Positions 60,223 to 64,000 of a DNA stretch of 64,000 nt are shown piece after piece (position 1 is the stretch's first letter; each line of letters starts with the position of its first letter). The notes under the pieces were generated by a model. It did no database searches. It saw nothing but the letters and a program-made list of their open reading frames with translations, and was not told the DNA's origin. Source of the DNA: CAWBBA01 sp963729795 (GTDB lineage Bacteria > Desulfobacterota > Desulfomonilia > Desulfomonilales > Desulfomonilaceae); NCBI GenBank assembly GCA_963729795.1, contig CAVSPC010000012.1, positions 1-64,000 on the forward strand. The letters run 5' to 3'. Position numbers and translations under genes: made by a program.

Positions 60223-61799
60223 CTACGAATCTCCCCCGATCAACAACCACGACACGAGAGCGCTCGCCACCGAAAGTGCCGCGGCCAGGCAAGCGACAAG
60301 GCGAAATCCGCTGACGAACGATTCTCGAATCGCGTGTCGGATTGCCGTCCGTGACTTCACCGCTCACATTGTCGGGAATTTTCGTGTTAACAAAGTCGGC
60401 ACTATGTTTGACCAGTTGCATCCGTACTTCTGACGACACAGGCATCTGGTGCAGGCGTTCGTCCAAACTCTTGTCAAAAGTGTTCAGCATAAAGACCCCG
60501 AAGACAGCGACCGCGAGCAGCGCTGCGATACGGGAGACAGCGTTGTTGATGCCGGAAGCAACTCCCGCGTGGCGGTCTTCAACCGCGCTCATCACCGTGG
60601 TCGTCAGCGGAGCGACACTCGCGGTCATCCCGATGCTCATCACCATCACCGCCGGGAAGAAGCTTGTCCAGTAATTGCCTGCCTCTGCGCCGGGCAACGC
60701 GAACAGAGCAAATCCAGCGGCCGCGATGACAGGACCGATGACGAGCGGCAGTTTAGAGCCATAACGGCTGACTAGCCCGCCAGCCCAGCGCGAAAGCAGA
60801 AACATTGTGAGCACGAATGGTAATAGAGCAGCGCCAGCGGCTGCGGGACTGTAGCCTTGCACTTGAATAAGGTTGAAAGGCAGGAAAAAGAGCAGCCCGT
60901 TAAGTGCGGCATATAGAAACAGAGTCAAAAGATTCGCGCCTGCGAATGTCGGCGAGCGAAAAAATCCGAGCGGCATCATCGGTTCTTCGTTACGGGCCTC
61001 AGCGAAGATAAACCAGGCAAGCGCGGCAGCGCCGATAGCGAAACTTCCAATCAGGAATGGGGCGGCCAAGACGCGCGAATTCGATTCGATCAGACCAAAA
61101 ACGATGCCGCCCAGCCCGATCGTCGCCAATGCAGCGGCCAGCCAGTCCACACGCCCCTTTCGCTTGCTCGTTGCGGCTCTCCGGGACGTGTTGCCATGCA
61201 ATCAGCAACGCTACTGCCGCGAGCGGGACATTGATGAAAAAGATCCAACGCCACGAAAAATGCTCGACAATCCAGCCGCCCAGGACAGGGCCGATCCCGG
61301 CGGCAATCGCGGTGAATCCCGCCCACGTTCCGATGGCCTGCCCTCGCCTCTCTTTGCCGAAATTGGCGCTGATGAGCGCTAGACTTTCAGGCACGAGCAG
61401 GGCAGCAGCCACACCTTGTGCTCCTCGTGCGACAATGAGTTGAGTCACGCTTGGGGCCAGGCCGCACCAGATTGAAGCCAAGGCAAAAAGCAGAACGCCC
61501 ACGAAGAAGATACGCTTGCGGCCCAAACCGTCACCCAGCGACCCACCAACGAGAATCAATGACGCGAGCATAAGTGCGTAAGCTTCGACGATCCATTGCG
61601 CCTCGGCGACGGTTGCACCGAGTTGGCTCTGCAGCACAGGCAGTGCGACATTGACGACCGTGCCATCAATAAACGTGATACTGGAGCCGAGAATCGCCGC
61701 GGCCAGCACCCACTGTCCCGCGGACTGACCGCAATCGGTCACTTCAGGTTGGCAGCGCACAAGTGATTCGTCGCATGGTTGTCGTGTGTTACCGAGCAC
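60223..61799 (-). pseudogene. DHA2-type MFS transporter with two frameshifts
   Basis: The frames together give a 14-TM drug-efflux-type MFS protein. FIDGTVVNVALPVLQSQLG, GGSLGDGLGRKRIF (motif A) and GFTAIAAGIGPVLGGWIVEHFSWRWIFFINVP (motif C) lie in the first frame. The second starts at KGRVDWLAAALATIGLGG. The first shift is at a G-tract (61154-61157, four G where three restore the frame: EQAKG-RVDWL). The second is near 60347-60355, after which TAIRHAIRESFVSGFRL is regained and the stop is at 60223. Two shifts make decay or poor sequence likely. Confidence 0.85.
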
Positions 61800-61887
61800 C
61801 TAGCTATCCGAAAGTCACTATACTCAATTCGTTGGTCGATTGGTGATCGCGGCCGCATGATTCGTCTCAAATACCGCCATGTCCCTT

Positions 61888-62802
61888 TTACATCCGAGCA
61901 TGCTTGAGGAACGTCCCCTCCTGGTATTCTTGAAAGGCATGCTTTAGCTCATCCTGCGTGTTCATGACGACAGGGCCGTACCAGGCAACCGGCTCACCTA
62001 TGGGCCTGCCAGAGATAAGCAAAAAACGAACTCCACTCTTTTCCGGGGTCACAGACACCTCGTCGCCATCAGAGTAAAGAACAACAGTCCCATTTCCACA
62101 GAGACAACTCCGCTTAAAGTCAAAATAACTTGACCCTATTATCTCATGAGCATACGCATCACGATTTTGATCGAAGTAGCCTGCCCCGTCAATTACATAC
62201 GCAAAAACGCTCTTCCCCCGATGCACCGGGTGGCTGAAACTCGTTCCCGGCGCAACCGTGACATCCAAGTACTCGGGATCCATCACGATGTCTCGGACGG
62301 GTCCCTGCGTTCCGTTCACCGTTCCGCAGATTACTTTTACAACTGCGCCATTTTGGAGAGAGATCTCGGGAATTTGTTGGTTCTTCACGTCCCGATAGCG
62401 CGGATCCATCATTTTGTGAGACCTGGGCAGATTGGCCCAGAGTTGGAATCCGTACATCCGGCCATTAAGGTCTCCTTGGGGCATTTCCTGGTGTATGATA
62501 CCGTTGCCGGCGGTCATCCATTGCACGTCGCCAGCAGTAATGACACCACTGTTCCCCATGCTGTCGCCATGTTCGACAGTTCCCTGGAGGACGTACGTAA
62601 TTGTCTCGATCCCACGATGGGGGTGCCAAGGGAATCCCTTGATATAGTGCTCAGGATCGTCTGAACGAAAATCGTCCAACAAGAGAAACGGATCAAACAT
62701 AGGAACTTGGTTGAATCCGAAACCCCGTTTGAGGTGAACTCCGGCTCCTTCGATTGTGGATTTACTCTTCCATACCTTTCGTATCATTCTCGCTTCAGTC
62801 AT
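61888..62802 (-). CDS. Pirin-family protein
   Basis: Protein of 304 residues with two cupin domains. FDPFLLLDDFRSDDPEHYIKGFPWHPHRGIETITYVLQGTVEHGDSMGN holds the metal-binding His-x-His, His and Glu. Pirins bind iron and may act as quercetinase or regulator. GGAGG precedes the ATG. It overlaps the quinone reductase gene by 8 bp. Confidence 0.93.
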   Translation of the reverse strand: MTEARMIRKVWKSKSTIEGAGVHLKRGFGFNQVPMFDPFLLLDDFRSDDPEHYIKGFPWHPHRGIETITYVLQGTVEHGDSMGNSGVITAGDVQWMTAGNGIIHQEMPQGDLNGRMYGFQLWANLPRSHKMMDPRYRDVKNQQIPEISLQNGAVVKVICGTVNGTQGPVRDIVMDPEYLDVTVAPGTSFSHPVHRGKSVFAYVIDGAGYFDQNRDAYAHEIIGSSYFDFKRSCLCGNGTVVLYSDGDEVSVTPEKSGVRFLLISGRPIGEPVAWYGPVVMNTQDELKHAFQEYQEGTFLKHARM

Positions 62803-63805
62803 TGCCTACCTCCAGCACGATCTTTCCGATGTGTGCACCGGATTCCATCAGTACGTGCGCCTTTGCAGCGTCAGCGAGCGGAAACACTTTGAAGATAATC
62901 GGTCGAAACTTCTTCGCCTCGATCAAGGGCCACACTTGCTGCTTCAAAGCCGCCGCCATGGCGCTCTTGAACTCGACACTCCGGGGGCGCAAGGTCGAGC
63001 CGGTAACTGTCAGGCGCCTCCGCAGGATCTCATTGAAATCCACCTCGGCCTTGCTGCCGCCAAGAAATGCTATGATCGACAAGCGTCCGTCGTCGGCCAG
63101 GCACCTCAGCTCGCGTGGCACATAGTCACCGGCAACCATGTCCAGAATCACGTCAACGCCTTTGCCGGAAGTGATCTTCTTCACCACCTCTTCGAAATCC
63201 TCTGTGCGGTAGTTGATTGCTCTTTCGGCGCCGAGTTCTTCGCAAGCCGCGCACTTCTCGGCGCTGCCCGCGGTCACGAAGACGCGATGCCCCAGCGCTC
63301 GAGCCATCTGAATGGCCGTCACTCCAATTCCGCTCGCGCCGCCTTGCACCAGCAACGTCTCGCCGGGTGTTAATCGTCCACGCTCGAAGACATTGATCCA
63401 GACCGTGAAAGTAGTCTCCGGCAGGGAAGCAGCCTCGATCGGCGTCCAGCCGAGGGGCAAAGGCAGACACTGGCCGGCAGGCGTCGTGCAATACTGTGCA
63501 TAGCCACCCCCTGGTGTGAGCGCACAAACCTGATCGCCAGGCTTCCATTGCTCGACTTCTTCTCCACACTCGATCACGGTTCCGGCGACCTCAAGCCCGG
63601 GCAGATCGGAATCGCCCGGCGGCGAGGGGTAGTTCCCTGCACGCTGAAAACAATCCGGGCGATTGACGCCTGCAGCCGCGACACGTATCAAGACTTCGCC
63701 CGGCTTGGGTCTCGGCACAGGACGCATCGCCATATTCAACACCTCAGGTCCACCGGGACGTGAGATCTCTACCACTTGCATACGATCTGGAAGGCTGGAA
63801 CGCAT
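62795..63805 (-). CDS. Zeta-crystallin/quinone oxidoreductase-type MDR enzyme
   Basis: Protein of 336 residues of the MDR family without the zinc ligands. ISRPGGPEVLNMAMRPVPRPKPGEVLIRVAAAGVNRPD, LPGLEVAGTVIECGEEV and LVQGGASGIGVTAIQMARALG (NADPH site) are typical. It reduces quinones or similar acceptors. ATG at 63805 has GGAGGAAA upstream. It is the first gene of the pair with pirin. Confidence 0.93.
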   Translation of the reverse strand: MRSSLPDRMQVVEISRPGGPEVLNMAMRPVPRPKPGEVLIRVAAAGVNRPDCFQRAGNYPSPPGDSDLPGLEVAGTVIECGEEVEQWKPGDQVCALTPGGGYAQYCTTPAGQCLPLPLGWTPIEAASLPETTFTVWINVFERGRLTPGETLLVQGGASGIGVTAIQMARALGHRVFVTAGSAEKCAACEELGAERAINYRTEDFEEVVKKITSGKGVDVILDMVAGDYVPRELRCLADDGRLSIIAFLGGSKAEVDFNEILRRRLTVTGSTLRPRSVEFKSAMAAALKQQVWPLIEAKKFRPIIFKVFPLADAAKAHVLMESGAHIGKIVLEVGND

Positions 63806-64000
63806 TGGCTTTCCTCCGATTGATCACTTTCTTATGGTCGATTCCTCCTGGCTCAGATGGAGTGAAGCAGCTTCCGTAGCTCTTCCGATCCGGATACTGA
63901 AGAGCGTGACGCCACTTGGCAATACTTCCCTCCGGATCATTTGGAACTCACAACGAACCACCGCCAAACAAAGTTCACTCGTGGAGAGCGGTTAGTCGCG
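63806..64000. other. Right edge, no gene seen
   Basis: About 195 bp upstream of the quinone reductase gene. No convincing partial gene is visible. Confidence 0.4.

Noticed and set aside
1..64000. CRISPR array
   Set aside because: I looked for regularly spaced identical 25-40-bp repeats and saw none; the repeats found are dispersed or coding.

Overview
The window looks like a piece of chromosome from a strictly anaerobic Desulfobacterota (deltaproteobacterial) organism. Supporting signs are an HdrA/QmoC/MvhD-type electron-transfer cluster with TusA and DsrE proteins, a tungsten aldehyde:ferredoxin oxidoreductase (AOR) with its ferredoxin subunit, modABC plus a molbindin, an eight-heme cytochrome c, NifX-like and radical SAM proteins, and two near-consensus sigma-54 promoters. 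The genus cannot be read from the sequence.

Layout. 0-8 kb is accessory DNA: an IS110-family element inserted in a dispersed repeat, a tRNA-Leu 3' fragment, a barnase/barstar pair, a cyclase-fold protein and a two-TM protein. 8-14 kb holds tRNA-Gln, ispE, a methyltransferase, a secreted Cys/Val-Ala-Pro repeat protein, mop and modCBA. 14-17 kb has an SDR and a thiolase separated by an intact copy of the dispersed repeat. 17.8-24.3 kb is a Tat-DUF362 / ferredoxin / AOR cluster facing an outer-membrane barrel gene. 25-30 kb carries a response regulator, a PAS-GAF-PAS histidine kinase and a Cys/His-rich protein. 30-37.4 kb (minus strand) is a sulfur-relay/Hdr cluster. 37.6-39 kb is a sigma-54 activator. 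39.3-52 kb (plus strand) is a metallocofactor-like cluster (zinc ribbon, two NifX-like proteins, a membrane-anchored IscU, CRP-like protein, three radical SAM enzymes, octaheme cytochrome, DCR-like flavoenzyme, ferredoxin, DUF1638). 52-64 kb is a decaying region with frameshifted acyl-CoA dehydrogenase, HNH and MFS genes, toxin-antitoxin genes, a trypsin-like protease, an IS200 element, and a pirin/quinone reductase pair.

How it fits together. The sigma-54 activator gene lies between two sigma-54 promoters, one firing left into tusA-mvhD-hdrA-hdrA-wHTH-qmoC and one firing right into the NifX/IscU cluster, so both are probably one regulon for sulfur or metallocluster chemistry. Matching 7-5-7 palindromes upstream of modABC and of the barrel gene beside the AOR suggest a shared Mo/W-responsive regulator. 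The modA leader can be drawn as a three-way junction with a competing hairpin. The trypsin + HNH pair and the cyclase-fold + two-TM pair are candidate defence loci; their function is inference.
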